NCBI GenBank assembly: GCA_017619335.1 | Contig: JAFZSP010000060.1 | Coordinates: 1-42,408, forward strand | DNA: 42,408 bases | Source: Bacteroidaceae bacterium | GTDB taxonomy: Bacteria > Bacteroidota > Bacteroidia > Bacteroidales > Bacteroidaceae | Reading direction: 5' to 3' | In this document: positions 7,812 through 16,364 of the stretch, piece by piece | Numbering within the stretch: position 1 is the stretch's first letter | How the letters are laid out: the number at the start of each line of letters is the position of its first letter | Translations under genes and position numbers: made by a program | Notes under the pieces: model-generated | Seen by the model: only the letters and a program-made list of their open reading frames with translations | Databases searched by the model: none | What the model was told of the DNA's origin: nothing

Positions 7812-9170
7812 ATGGCTCAAAAACCGAGTATTCCTAAAGGCACGCGTGACTTCGGACCGCAAGAAATGGCGCGCCGCAATTATATCTTCGACACCATCCG
7901 GAGTGTCTATGCACTCTATGGCTTCCGCCAGATTGAAACCCCTGCAATGGAGAACCTCTCCACCCTGATGGGGAAGTACGGCGAAGAGGGGGACAAGCTG
8001 TTGTTCAAGATTTTGGATTCAGGCGATTTCCTTCGTGGAGTAGATCCCTCAGCCTTCTGTGAGGGCGGCACTCCCAAGTTGGCTGCCTGCATTTGTGAAA
8101 AAGGCCTCCGCTATGACCTCACTGTGCCTTTTGCACGTTATGTGGTGCAGCACCGTGAGGAGCTGACGTTGCCTTTCCGCCGTTTCCAGATTCAGCCCGT
8201 CTGGCGTGCCGACCGTCCGCAGAAGGGCCGTTACCGCGAGTTCTATCAGTGTGACGCCGACGTCGTTGGCAGTGATTCTTTGCTGAACGAGGTGGAGCTG
8301 ATGCAGATTGTGGATGAAGTGTTCCGCCGTTTCGGCATCCGCGTGTGCATCAAAATCAACAACCGCAAGATCCTTTCCGGCATCGCCGAAATGATTGGGC
8401 AGGCCGACAAGATTGTGGATATCACCGTGGCTATCGACAAGTTGGACAAGATAGGCTTGGAGGCCGTCAACGCCGAGCTGGCCGAGGACGGTATTCCCGC
8501 CGAAGCCATCGAGCGCCTCCAACCCATTATTCAGCTCAGCGGCAGCAACGAGGAGAAGCTGCAGACGATGCGCCGAGTCCTCAAAGACAGCGAGACTGGC
8601 CTCAAGGGCTGCGACGAAGTGGAGTTTGTGCTCTCTAAACTCTCCGCTCTGAACTCTCAACTGGAACTCGACCTGACCCTTGCCCGCGGCCTGAACTATT
8701 ACACGGGTTGCATATTTGAGGTCAAGGCCTTGGACGTGGAAATCGGAAGCATCACAGGCGGCGGTCGTTATGACAACCTGACTGGCATTTTCGGGATGCC
8801 TGGGCTCTCGGGCGTTGGCATCTCTTTCGGTGCCGACCGCATCTATGATGTTCTGAATCAGCTGGATCTCTATCCAAAAGAAGTCAGCACTGCCACACAG
8901 TTGCTCTTCGTGAACTTCGGCGAGGCCGAGGCAGCCTACGCCCTGCCGGCCGTCGCTGCTTGCCGTCAGGCCGGAATCCGTACAGAGATTTATCCCGACG
9001 CCTCCAAGATGAAAAAGCAAATGGCCTACGCCAACGCCCGCGAGATTCCCTTTGTGGCGCTGGCAGGCGAGAGCGAAATGGCTGCAGGCACTTTCACCCT
9101 GAAAAATATGCAGACGGGCGAGCAGCAGGCTGTCACCACCGCTGAGCTGATCGCCGCCGTTCTGGCTTAA
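7812..9170 (+). CDS. hisS: Histidyl-tRNA synthetase
   Basis: 452 residues from the ATG at 7812 ([19 protein letters not shown]). An in-frame ATG at 7761 lies upstream of the promoter and is rejected. Class II features are clear: [14 protein letters not shown], motif 2 ([20 protein letters not shown]), the HisRS-specific [13 protein letters not shown], motif 3 ([23 protein letters not shown]) and a C-terminal anticodon-binding domain from about residue 360. It charges tRNA-His in the cytoplasm. The linker [13 protein letters not shown] is encoded by a CTCTAAACTCTC-like simple repeat of the kind found between genes here. Confidence 0.97.
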   Translation: MAQKPSIPKGTRDFGPQEMARRNYIFDTIRSVYALYGFRQIETPAMENLSTLMGKYGEEGDKLLFKILDSGDFLRGVDPSAFCEGGTPKLAACICEKGLRYDLTVPFARYVVQHREELTLPFRRFQIQPVWRADRPQKGRYREFYQCDADVVGSDSLLNEVELMQIVDEVFRRFGIRVCIKINNRKILSGIAEMIGQADKIVDITVAIDKLDKIGLEAVNAELAEDGIPAEAIERLQPIIQLSGSNEEKLQTMRRVLKDSETGLKGCDEVEFVLSKLSALNSQLELDLTLARGLNYYTGCIFEVKALDVEIGSITGGGRYDNLTGIFGMPGLSGVGISFGADRIYDVLNQLDLYPKEVSTATQLLFVNFGEAEAAYALPAVAACRQAGIRTEIYPDASKMKKQMAYANAREIPFVALAGESEMAAGTFTLKNMQTGEQQAVTTAELIAAVLA

Positions 9171-9198
9171 CCGCGCGCACGCATATATATAATAAGAT

Positions 9199-10836
9199 AT
9201 GTCAAGAAAATTTATCATGATTCTGATGGCGGTTGTGACGGGAGTCACGACCACCACGGCACAAGTCCTGACGTTGGACAGCTGCCGCGCACTGGCCATC
9301 AAGAATAACAAGGAGCTCCAGATGAGTTCCCTCAAACAAGAGGCCGCCCACTGGCAACGGAAGTCGGCCCTGACCAACTACTATCCCAAGATCACCGGCG
9401 TGGGCACCTACCAGCGCACGTCCCGCTCCATTTCCCTGCTGAACGACGAGCAGAAAGACAAACTCTCCAATCTGGGTACCACCCTGACCGGCGCCATAGG
9501 AACAGGAATGGTTCAGGGTGCCGCAGAGTTCCAACAGCGTATGGGTGCTTATATGCAGAGCCCCGAGTTCGCTGCGATGATGCAGAACCCGCAGGTGCAG
9601 GCCGTGCTCTCCCAGAGCCCCCTGTTGATGCAGCTGCTGGCCAACCCCGCGCTGGCCCAACAGCTGGCCGCACCCGTGCTGGAGCAGGCCACCGCCACCT
9701 TCAACAGTATGCTGACCAATATGTCAACGATGGTGGATGCTGCCGGGCAGAACATTTTGGATGCTTTCACCACCGACACCCGCAATATGACCGGTGCTGC
9801 CGTGCTGCTGACCCAGCCGATTTATATGGGCGGTAAGATCAGAGCCTATGACCGCATAACGCGTCTGGCCGAGGAAGCCGCCGGTGAGCAGCACACGATG
9901 GAGGAGCAGGACTTGCTCGTCAGTGTGGACGAAGCCTACTGGCGCATCGTTGCCTTGCAGAGCAAAAAACGGCTTGCCGAGAGCTTCTTGGAGACGGTGA
10001 AGAAGTTGGACAGTGATGTGGATAAAATCATTGCCGAGGGAATGGCGACGAAAGCCGACGGTCTCAGCGTGAAAGTGAAGGTCAACGAGGCCGAAGTGGC
10101 TGTGATTCAAGTGGATAACGGCCTGGCACTTTCCCGAATGGCACTGGCACAGATTTGTGGCCTGCCCTTAGACACCCAGTTTGTGCTGGCTGATGAGAAG
10201 AAAGAAATGACCGCCGATCAAGCCCGCGACAACTCCGTCTGGGTGAATCAGAATGCCCACTGGGACGGCGCTGTGGAGACCGCTTTGGCCCACCGATCCG
10301 AAATTCGTGCCCTGGACCTCGCCGCCCAGGTGAAGCGCGAGCAGGTGAAGGTGGCCCGTTCAGAATTTATGCCGAACCTGGCACTGACTGCCGGTTACAT
10401 GGTTTCCAACCCCAATCTCTACAACGGCTTCCAGCGCAAATTCGGAGGCATGTGGAGCGTGGGCGTGATGCTGAAAGTGCCTATCCTCACGTGGGGCGAC
10501 CGCACCTACAAGGTGCGTCAGGCCAAGGCGGAGGCCGCCATTGCCGAGACCCGCGTGGAGGAAGCGCGAGAGAAAATCAGCCTGCAAGTGAGTCAGAATC
10601 AGCAGAAACTGCAAGAGGCTCAGCAGCGCTTGGCCACCGCCTTGCGCAGCCAGGAACAGGCCGATGAGAACTTGCGTATGGCCAATTTGGGTATGAAGGA
10701 GGGTGTGATACCCGTCTCCAACGTGCTGCAAGCCCAAACCGCCTGGCTCTCTGCACACTCGACCCTGGTGGAAGCCGAAATTGATATGCGCCTGGCAGAT
10801 CTCTATATGCTCAGGGCGCTGGGAACGTTGAGATAA
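9199..10836 (+). CDS. TolC-family outer-membrane efflux protein
   Basis: 545 residues with a signal peptide (MSRKFIMILMAVVTGVTTTTAQ). The two-repeat TolC pattern is visible: LDSCRALAIKNNKELQMS at the start, and LDLAAQVKREQVKVARSEFMPNLALTAGY with coiled-coil segments in the second half. It would form the outer-membrane channel of a tripartite exporter with the HlyD protein 18 bases downstream. Residues about 100-195 form a Met/Gln/Ala-rich insertion between the first helix pair and the first strand region; it contains SPEFAAMMQNPQVQAVL, which is not standard TolC sequence. It begins 28 bases after hisS, and no promoter motif is evident between them. Confidence 0.88.
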   Translation: MSRKFIMILMAVVTGVTTTTAQVLTLDSCRALAIKNNKELQMSSLKQEAAHWQRKSALTNYYPKITGVGTYQRTSRSISLLNDEQKDKLSNLGTTLTGAIGTGMVQGAAEFQQRMGAYMQSPEFAAMMQNPQVQAVLSQSPLLMQLLANPALAQQLAAPVLEQATATFNSMLTNMSTMVDAAGQNILDAFTTDTRNMTGAAVLLTQPIYMGGKIRAYDRITRLAEEAAGEQHTMEEQDLLVSVDEAYWRIVALQSKKRLAESFLETVKKLDSDVDKIIAEGMATKADGLSVKVKVNEAEVAVIQVDNGLALSRMALAQICGLPLDTQFVLADEKKEMTADQARDNSVWVNQNAHWDGAVETALAHRSEIRALDLAAQVKREQVKVARSEFMPNLALTAGYMVSNPNLYNGFQRKFGGMWSVGVMLKVPILTWGDRTYKVRQAKAEAAIAETRVEEAREKISLQVSQNQQKLQEAQQRLATALRSQEQADENLRMANLGMKEGVIPVSNVLQAQTAWLSAHSTLVEAEIDMRLADLYMLRALGTLR

Positions 10837-10854
10837 CTGAATAAAATAGATATT

Positions 10855-11841
10855 ATGGCAAAAAGAAGTAAAATCAACAATCTGCTCATTATCGCCATCG
10901 TACTGGTGGCCGTGATGGCGCTGGTGATTCTCGTAGGTATTTTCCTGCCTCGCCCCGAAGAAATCCTGCAAGGACAGGCCGAGACTTCGGACTACCGCGT
11001 CTCCAGCAAAGTGCCGAGCCGCGTGAAAGAGCTGCGTGTGCACACAGGTGACAAGGTGAAAGCCGGTGACACATTGGCTATTATGGACTCTCCCGAGGTG
11101 CAGGCCAAGATGGAACAGGCCCAGGCTGCCGAGGCTGCCGCGAAAGCCATCGAACAGAAGGCACAGAACGGTGCCCGCCAACAGGAAATCCAAGGCGCTT
11201 TCGAGCTCTGGCAGAAGGCACAGGCCGGGTTGGAAGTGGCCGAGAAGACCTACGCCCGCGTCAGCCGTCTCTTTGACGAAGGTGTGATTCCTGCCCAGAA
11301 ACGCGACGAGGCCGAGGCCCAGCTGAAGGCGATGAAAGCCACCGAGAAAGCCGCTCGCAGCCAGTATGAAATGGCTCGCGAGGGAGCCCGTCAGGAGGAC
11401 AAGGAAGCCGCTGCCGCACAGGTGGCCCGCGCACAAGGTGCCATCAGCGAGGTGCAGGGCTATCTGAAGGAGACCGTCCTGCTGGCCACCGCCGACGGCA
11501 CCGTCACCGAGATCTTCCCCGAAGTGGGAGAACTCGTGGGCACGGGTGCTCCCATTATGAATATCGCAAAGGACGGAGACATCCGTTTCGTCTTCAACGT
11601 GCGCGAGGACTACCTCCCCGGAATGACCCTGGACAAGGAGTTGGAGGTTTATCTCCCCGCCTTGGACCGCCACATGAAAGTGCGCATAACCAGCATGAAT
11701 GTGATGGGTAGTTACGCCACGTGGAAGGCCACGAAGGCGCTGGATCAGTATGATCTCAAGACCTTTGAGGTCACCGCCTACCCCGTAAACGAGGCCGACA
11801 AGAAAGACGTGCTGGCCGGAATGACAGCAATCATCAAATAA
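10855..11841 (+). CDS. HlyD-family periplasmic adaptor (membrane fusion protein)
   Basis: 328 residues. One N-terminal transmembrane segment (about residues 8-30) is followed by a lipoyl/biotinyl half (VSSKVPSRVKELRVHTGDKV), a long alanine/glutamate-rich coiled coil (about 80-200), the second lipoyl half (ETVLLATADGTVTEIFPEVGE) and a beta-barrel domain. Such adaptors link inner-membrane ABC or ABC-2 permeases to TolC channels. The order TolC-HlyD-permease-permease with gaps of 18 and 0 bases supports one transcription unit. Confidence 0.9.
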   Translation: MAKRSKINNLLIIAIVLVAVMALVILVGIFLPRPEEILQGQAETSDYRVSSKVPSRVKELRVHTGDKVKAGDTLAIMDSPEVQAKMEQAQAAEAAAKAIEQKAQNGARQQEIQGAFELWQKAQAGLEVAEKTYARVSRLFDEGVIPAQKRDEAEAQLKAMKATEKAARSQYEMAREGARQEDKEAAAAQVARAQGAISEVQGYLKETVLLATADGTVTEIFPEVGELVGTGAPIMNIAKDGDIRFVFNVREDYLPGMTLDKELEVYLPALDRHMKVRITSMNVMGSYATWKATKALDQYDLKTFEVTAYPVNEADKKDVLAGMTAIIK

Positions 11842-13071
11842 ATGCGACAGGAAAACGAGTTCCTACAGAAGTCAGAACTGAGGCCCTACGCCCAAAAGGA
11901 CAGCTGGTGGGGAGCTATCATCCAGATAGCCCTGCGTGAGCTGCGTGCCTTTGGTCGCCGGCCTATCTTCCTGATGATTATGTTCGTGGCACCGCTGGTT
12001 TTTTTGTGGATGTTCACTTCCATGATGAGCGCCGGTCTGCCCACGAAGCTGCCTGCCGCACTCGTGGACGAGGACAACACCCACGTCACCCGCCAGCTGA
12101 CGCGCATCCTGGGAACGATGGAAGAGACCCGCTTCGTGCTGAAGACACAGAGCTTCACCGAGGCTCGCCAGGCGATGCAGCGCGGCGAGATTTATGCCAT
12201 CTTCTACATCCCCAAGGGCACCACCGAGGCAGCCCTGACGCAGCGGCAGCCCACGGTCAGCTTCTACACCAACGACAGCTACTTCATTGCCGCCTCGCTG
12301 CTGATGAAGGATATGCGCAAGATGGCAGAGATAGCTGGTCTGGCCATCACCCGCGAAACCATGCGTGCACGCGGCTACCGCGATGACCAAATTATGGGGA
12401 CGTTGCAGCCGATCGTGGTGGAGAGTCACCCCTTGGGCAACCCTCATCTGAACTATTCCGTGGTGCTTTCCAATATGATTGTCCCTGGGATTGTTATGCT
12501 TCTCATTATGTTGACCACGGCCTACGCCTTCGGTTATGAATGGAAGCGCGACCGGCAGCGGAAGCTCTACCACTTGGGACGGGAACGCATGTGGGTGATT
12601 ATCATAGGGAAACTCTTGCCTCAGACGGTGGTTTACACGCTGCTGTTCTGGCTCTTGGACTTTATTTTCTACCGCTATTTGCAGTTCCCCTGCGCCTGCG
12701 GCATCCCGAGTATGATGCTTTGGGGCTTCCTGGCAGTCTTGGCGTCACAGGGCTTCGGGTTGGTGCTCTTCGAGGCGTTCCCGGGTCAGATGCGCATGGC
12801 CATGTCGGCCTGTTCTCTCCTGGGTGTCATGCAGTTCTCACTGGCGGGCTTCTCGTTCCCTGTCAAGGCCATGAGCAACGCTTTCGAGTGGCTCTCCAAC
12901 ATCTTCCCGCTCCATCATTATTTCCTGGTGTATGTCAATCAGGCCCTGAACGGTTATGATATCTCCTATGCCTGGGTGAACGTGGCCGCCCTGCTGGCCT
13001 TCTCCCTGGCTCCCTATCTGTTCCTCGGGCGACTGCGCAATGCGTTCCTTAATAAAGAGTATAAAGCATGA
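11842..13071 (+). CDS. ABC-2 type permease (first of pair)
   Basis: 409 residues, starting directly after the HlyD stop codon. The layout is that of ABC2_membrane_3/YhhJ-type permeases: one N-terminal helix (about 37-56), a large extracytoplasmic domain (about 60-210) containing LPAALVDEDNTHVTRQLTRI, and five or so C-terminal helices beginning at NMIVPGIVMLLIMLTTAYAFG. No Walker motifs are present. It probably exports a drug, lipid or envelope component through the adjacent adaptor and channel; the substrate is unknown. It overlaps the next gene by four bases (ATGA). Confidence 0.87.
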   Translation: MRQENEFLQKSELRPYAQKDSWWGAIIQIALRELRAFGRRPIFLMIMFVAPLVFLWMFTSMMSAGLPTKLPAALVDEDNTHVTRQLTRILGTMEETRFVLKTQSFTEARQAMQRGEIYAIFYIPKGTTEAALTQRQPTVSFYTNDSYFIAASLLMKDMRKMAEIAGLAITRETMRARGYRDDQIMGTLQPIVVESHPLGNPHLNYSVVLSNMIVPGIVMLLIMLTTAYAFGYEWKRDRQRKLYHLGRERMWVIIIGKLLPQTVVYTLLFWLLDFIFYRYLQFPCACGIPSMMLWGFLAVLASQGFGLVLFEAFPGQMRMAMSACSLLGVMQFSLAGFSFPVKAMSNAFEWLSNIFPLHHYFLVYVNQALNGYDISYAWVNVAALLAFSLAPYLFLGRLRNAFLNKEYKA

Positions 13072-14252
13072 TTAGGCCCAAGTTTCCAATACTGCACGTG
13101 TGGCTCGATGAGCTGAGTGAACTGGTGAAAGACGAGGGCATCCTCATATTCATCATCTTGCTGCCGCTGGCCTATCCGTTGCTGTATGCCATGATTTACA
13201 ACACCGAGACACAGCGGCAGTTGCCCGTCTGCGTCGTAGATGACAGTATGACAGACCGCAGCCGGCAGTTCATCCGACAGGTCGATGCCACGGCGGAGGT
13301 GAACGTCACCGCCCACTGCACCAGTATGGCCCAGGCCCGGGAACTGATGCGGCAGCGCCGGGTCTATGGCATTCTGCGCATTCCTGCCGAGTTTGACAAG
13401 GACCTCTGGCGCGGTCGGCAAACCGTCGTGGGTCTCTATTCCGACCTGACGAGTATGCTGTATTACAAGGTCTTCTACCTGGCCGTCATCAATGTGGCCC
13501 AGGAGACCAACCGGAACATCAAAGTGCTTGAACGTCAGGAGAATGTCTCTCGCCAGGAAGAACAAGTGGCCCGCTGGCCCATCCGCTTTGAAGAGGTGAA
13601 GATGTATAATCCCGCCGGCGGTTTCGCTGCGTTCCTCATCCCTCCTGTGCTGATGCTGATCCTGCAGCAGGCGCTGTGTCTCGGTGTCGGAATGTCAATG
13701 GGTCGCAGTCGCGAGCGCTTCCGCGGACTCGTCATTCCACCCACGCGGCACTACAAGAACACGTTGGCCATCGTCCTCGGCAAGGGGCTTGTGCACTTCC
13801 TGCTGTTCCTGCTGATGGCATTTTATATGGCCGTCTGCGTGACCCGCTGGTTCGGGCTGCCGCAGTTAGGACATTTCTGGGAACTGCTCGGCTTCTTCGT
13901 GCCCTACCTGCTGGCCTGTACCTATATGGCCATGTTTTGGTCACATTTCATCTATCGGCGTGAGGACTGTATCCTGCTGTTTGTGTTTATGTCCATTCCG
14001 CTGCTGTTCCTCTCCGGTGTGAGCTGGCCGGGTGCCGCCCTGCCGACCCTCTGGAAAGTCGTGGGCAGCATCTTCCCCTCCACGTGGGGCCTGAACGCCT
14101 ACGTCCGCATCCAAGGTATGGGTGCATCCTTAGGCGACTGCCGCCCGGAACTGATGGCGCTCTGGATCCTCGCCGCCGTTTATTTCCTGCTCAACTGCCT
14201 CCTCTACATGGCCGAGATCCGCAAGGCCGTCGGACGCACAGTGTTCAATTGA
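13068..14252 (+). CDS. ABC-2 type permease (second of pair)
   Basis: 394 residues and homologous in layout to the preceding gene: an N-terminal helix at about 25-42, a large soluble loop with LPVCVVDDSMTDRSRQFIRQ, then C-terminal helices including FLIPPVLMLILQQALCLGVGM. The two proteins probably form a heterodimeric membrane unit. No nucleotide-binding protein is encoded before or after it, so an ATPase must come from elsewhere if the unit is ATP-driven. Its 3' end overlaps the convergent fructokinase gene by eight bases. Confidence 0.87.
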   Translation: MIRPKFPILHVWLDELSELVKDEGILIFIILLPLAYPLLYAMIYNTETQRQLPVCVVDDSMTDRSRQFIRQVDATAEVNVTAHCTSMAQARELMRQRRVYGILRIPAEFDKDLWRGRQTVVGLYSDLTSMLYYKVFYLAVINVAQETNRNIKVLERQENVSRQEEQVARWPIRFEEVKMYNPAGGFAAFLIPPVLMLILQQALCLGVGMSMGRSRERFRGLVIPPTRHYKNTLAIVLGKGLVHFLLFLLMAFYMAVCVTRWFGLPQLGHFWELLGFFVPYLLACTYMAMFWSHFIYRREDCILLFVFMSIPLLFLSGVSWPGAALPTLWKVVGSIFPSTWGLNAYVRIQGMGASLGDCRPELMALWILAAVYFLLNCLLYMAEIRKAVGRTVFN

Positions 14253-15135
14253 CGGATATCATCTCTTCCGGCAACGTGGGCATTGCGCCGTTTTGTGTGC
14301 AGACAAATGCTGAGACCTGTACGGCTTTCCTGTGCGCCTCGGCTACGGTCTTGCCGTTGAGAATGCTGGCCACGAAAGAGCCGGTGAAGCTGTCGCCTGC
14401 GCCCACGGTGTCGGCCACTTGCACTTTCGGAGTCTCCTGGAACGAGACATTACCGGGTGTGAAGACGTAGGAGCCATTGGTGCCGCAGGTGAGCACGAGC
14501 ATATCTAAGTTGTATTTGCCGAGGATGAGCCAGCATTTATTTTCGATGTCGAGGCCGGGATAGCCAAACAAACGTCCAATGAGCACTAACTCTTCATCGT
14601 TGATTTTAAGGATGTTGCAGCGTCGGATGCTCTCTTGGATAATCTCCTTGGTATAGAACTGTTGGCGCAGATTGATGTCGAAGATTTTCAGACAGTCAGC
14701 GGGCGTGGCATCCAGAAATTGTTGGATGGTGGTGCGGCTGACAATATTGCGCTGTGCCAGGGAACCGAAGCACACGGCCCTGCAGTTGGCGGCAATCTGC
14801 TGGATGTCCTCGTCGAAGGGGATGTTGTCCCATGCCACATTCTCCTTAATGTCGTACGTGGGGATGCCTCCCTCGGTCAGCGTCACCTGCACCGTGCCTG
14901 TGGGATAGGGCACGCGAGGCAACAGGTCATTCAGATGGTGTTCCTTCAGGGCTTCGATGGTTTCATCTGCCAGCTTGTCCTCGCCCAGGGCACTGATGGC
15001 GATAGTGTTGTCACTGCCAAGGAACTGGCCTGCATGGTAAGCGAAGTTGGCGGGTGCGCCGCCCAGTTTCTTGCCTTCAGGAAGAACATCCCAAAGGACT
15101 TCTCCGAGTCCTACAACGTAGCGTTTTGTTTCCAT
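14245..15135 (-). CDS. PfkB-family fructokinase
   Basis: 296 residues. It has the PfkB N-terminal substrate motif GGAPANFAYHAGQFLG and the C-terminal ATP/catalytic signature DTVGAGDSFTGSF (from residue 242, with the GAGD catalytic Asp). The first line MxxKRYVVGLGEVLWDVLPEGKK is typical of bacterial fructokinases. It would phosphorylate fructose entering through the MFS permease encoded upstream, feeding glycolysis. It is the last gene of the leftward arm of the fructan PUL (GH32, permease, kinase). Confidence 0.9.
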   Translation of the reverse strand: METKRYVVGLGEVLWDVLPEGKKLGGAPANFAYHAGQFLGSDNTIAISALGEDKLADETIEALKEHHLNDLLPRVPYPTGTVQVTLTEGGIPTYDIKENVAWDNIPFDEDIQQIAANCRAVCFGSLAQRNIVSRTTIQQFLDATPADCLKIFDINLRQQFYTKEIIQESIRRCNILKINDEELVLIGRLFGYPGLDIENKCWLILGKYNLDMLVLTCGTNGSYVFTPGNVSFQETPKVQVADTVGAGDSFTGSFVASILNGKTVAEAHRKAVQVSAFVCTQNGAMPTLPEEMISVN

Positions 15136-15182
15136 GTTTTTGCGTTTTTGCGTTATTGAGTAATGATGATAATCTAATACTA

Positions 15183-16340
15183 TTATTGTTTCACTCTTGG
15201 GATATAACTAAAGAGATAGATGACGCCGATGGTCATCACAAGGACAGCCCCAACCTGTCCGATGGCATCGCTGGCAAAGCCCATTAAAAGAGGAAAAATG
15301 GTGCCGCCAAAGAGGCCCATAATCATCAGTCCGCTGACTTCGTTCTGCTTTTGCGGCATAGAGGTGAGGGCCTGGGCAAAGCAAATGGAGAAGATGTTGG
15401 AGTTTCCATAACCCACGAGGGCAATCGCAGCATAAAGCATCCATTGCTCAGTGCCCACAGCGAGGCCACACATGGAGAGTGCCATCAACACAATGCTGAT
15501 AATGAAAAAGGTGCGGTTGCTCATCACACGCAGGAAGAAGGAACCTGTCAGGCAACCGATGGTTCGGAAGATGAAGTACAGCGAGGTGGCAAAAGCGGCT
15601 TCATTGAGTGTCATACCCAGTCGTTCCATCAGTATTTTGGGAGCTGTGGTGTTTGTGCCCACGTCAATTCCTACGTGGCACATGATGCCGAAGAAAGAGA
15701 GCAGCACGATGGGTGTTCCCAGAAGCTTGAAACATTCCAGAAAAGTCGAAGGCTTGCCCTCGATAGGTTGTTCCTCAATCGGCGTTATCCACAACCACAG
15801 CGTGGAGAGCACACCCACTACGAGGAATATAGAGAACAGCACGCGCCAGTTCAGCCCGAACTCAGGGATTACCTGCGTGGCGCCCCACATAGCCAGATAA
15901 GGAGCGGAGAACGAGGCAATGGCTTTCACGAACTGCCCGAAGGTGAGGGTGGAAGCAAGGTTCTTGCCACCAATGACGCCGGAGACGAGTGGATTCAATG
16001 ATGTCTGCATCAGCGCATTACCAATGCCAAGCAGCGAGAATGCCACCAGCATCACTCCAAAGTTCTCTCCCGTCAACGGCAGCAGCAGCGAGAAAACGGT
16101 GACAATCAACGAGAGGAGTACGGTCTTCTTGCGACCGATTTTGTTCATCAGCATACCCGTAGGAACGCTGAAAATGAGGAACCAGAAGAACACCAGCGAG
16201 GGGAACACGTTGGCGACGCTATCGCTCAGTGCGAGGTCTTCCTTCACATAGTTGGAGGCGATGCCCACCAAGTCCACGAAGCCCATGCAAAAGAAACAGA
16301 GCATCAGTGGAATAATAGCCAATTTACTTGTCTTTGCCAT
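15183..16340 (-). CDS. MFS sugar permease (FucP-like), probably fructose
   Basis: 385 residues with about 12 hydrophobic helices and the MFS cytoplasmic-loop motif MNKIGRKKTVLLS between helices 2 and 3. N-terminal CFFCMGFVDLVGIASNYVKEDL resembles the FucP/GlcP group of sugar-proton symporters in Bacteroidetes. Its position between fructokinase and a GH32 gene mirrors the inner-membrane monosaccharide importer of the B. thetaiotaomicron fructan locus. Fructose as substrate is inferred from context. Confidence 0.85.
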   Translation of the reverse strand: MAKTSKLAIIPLMLCFFCMGFVDLVGIASNYVKEDLALSDSVANVFPSLVFFWFLIFSVPTGMLMNKIGRKKTVLLSLIVTVFSLLLPLTGENFGVMLVAFSLLGIGNALMQTSLNPLVSGVIGGKNLASTLTFGQFVKAIASFSAPYLAMWGATQVIPEFGLNWRVLFSIFLVVGVLSTLWLWITPIEEQPIEGKPSTFLECFKLLGTPIVLLSFFGIMCHVGIDVGTNTTAPKILMERLGMTLNEAAFATSLYFIFRTIGCLTGSFFLRVMSNRTFFIISIVLMALSMCGLAVGTEQWMLYAAIALVGYGNSNIFSICFAQALTSMPQKQNEVSGLMIMGLFGGTIFPLLMGFASDAIGQVGAVLVMTIGVIYLFSYIPRVKQ

Positions 16341-16364
16341 AATTATCTTAGTATTGTTAATTAT

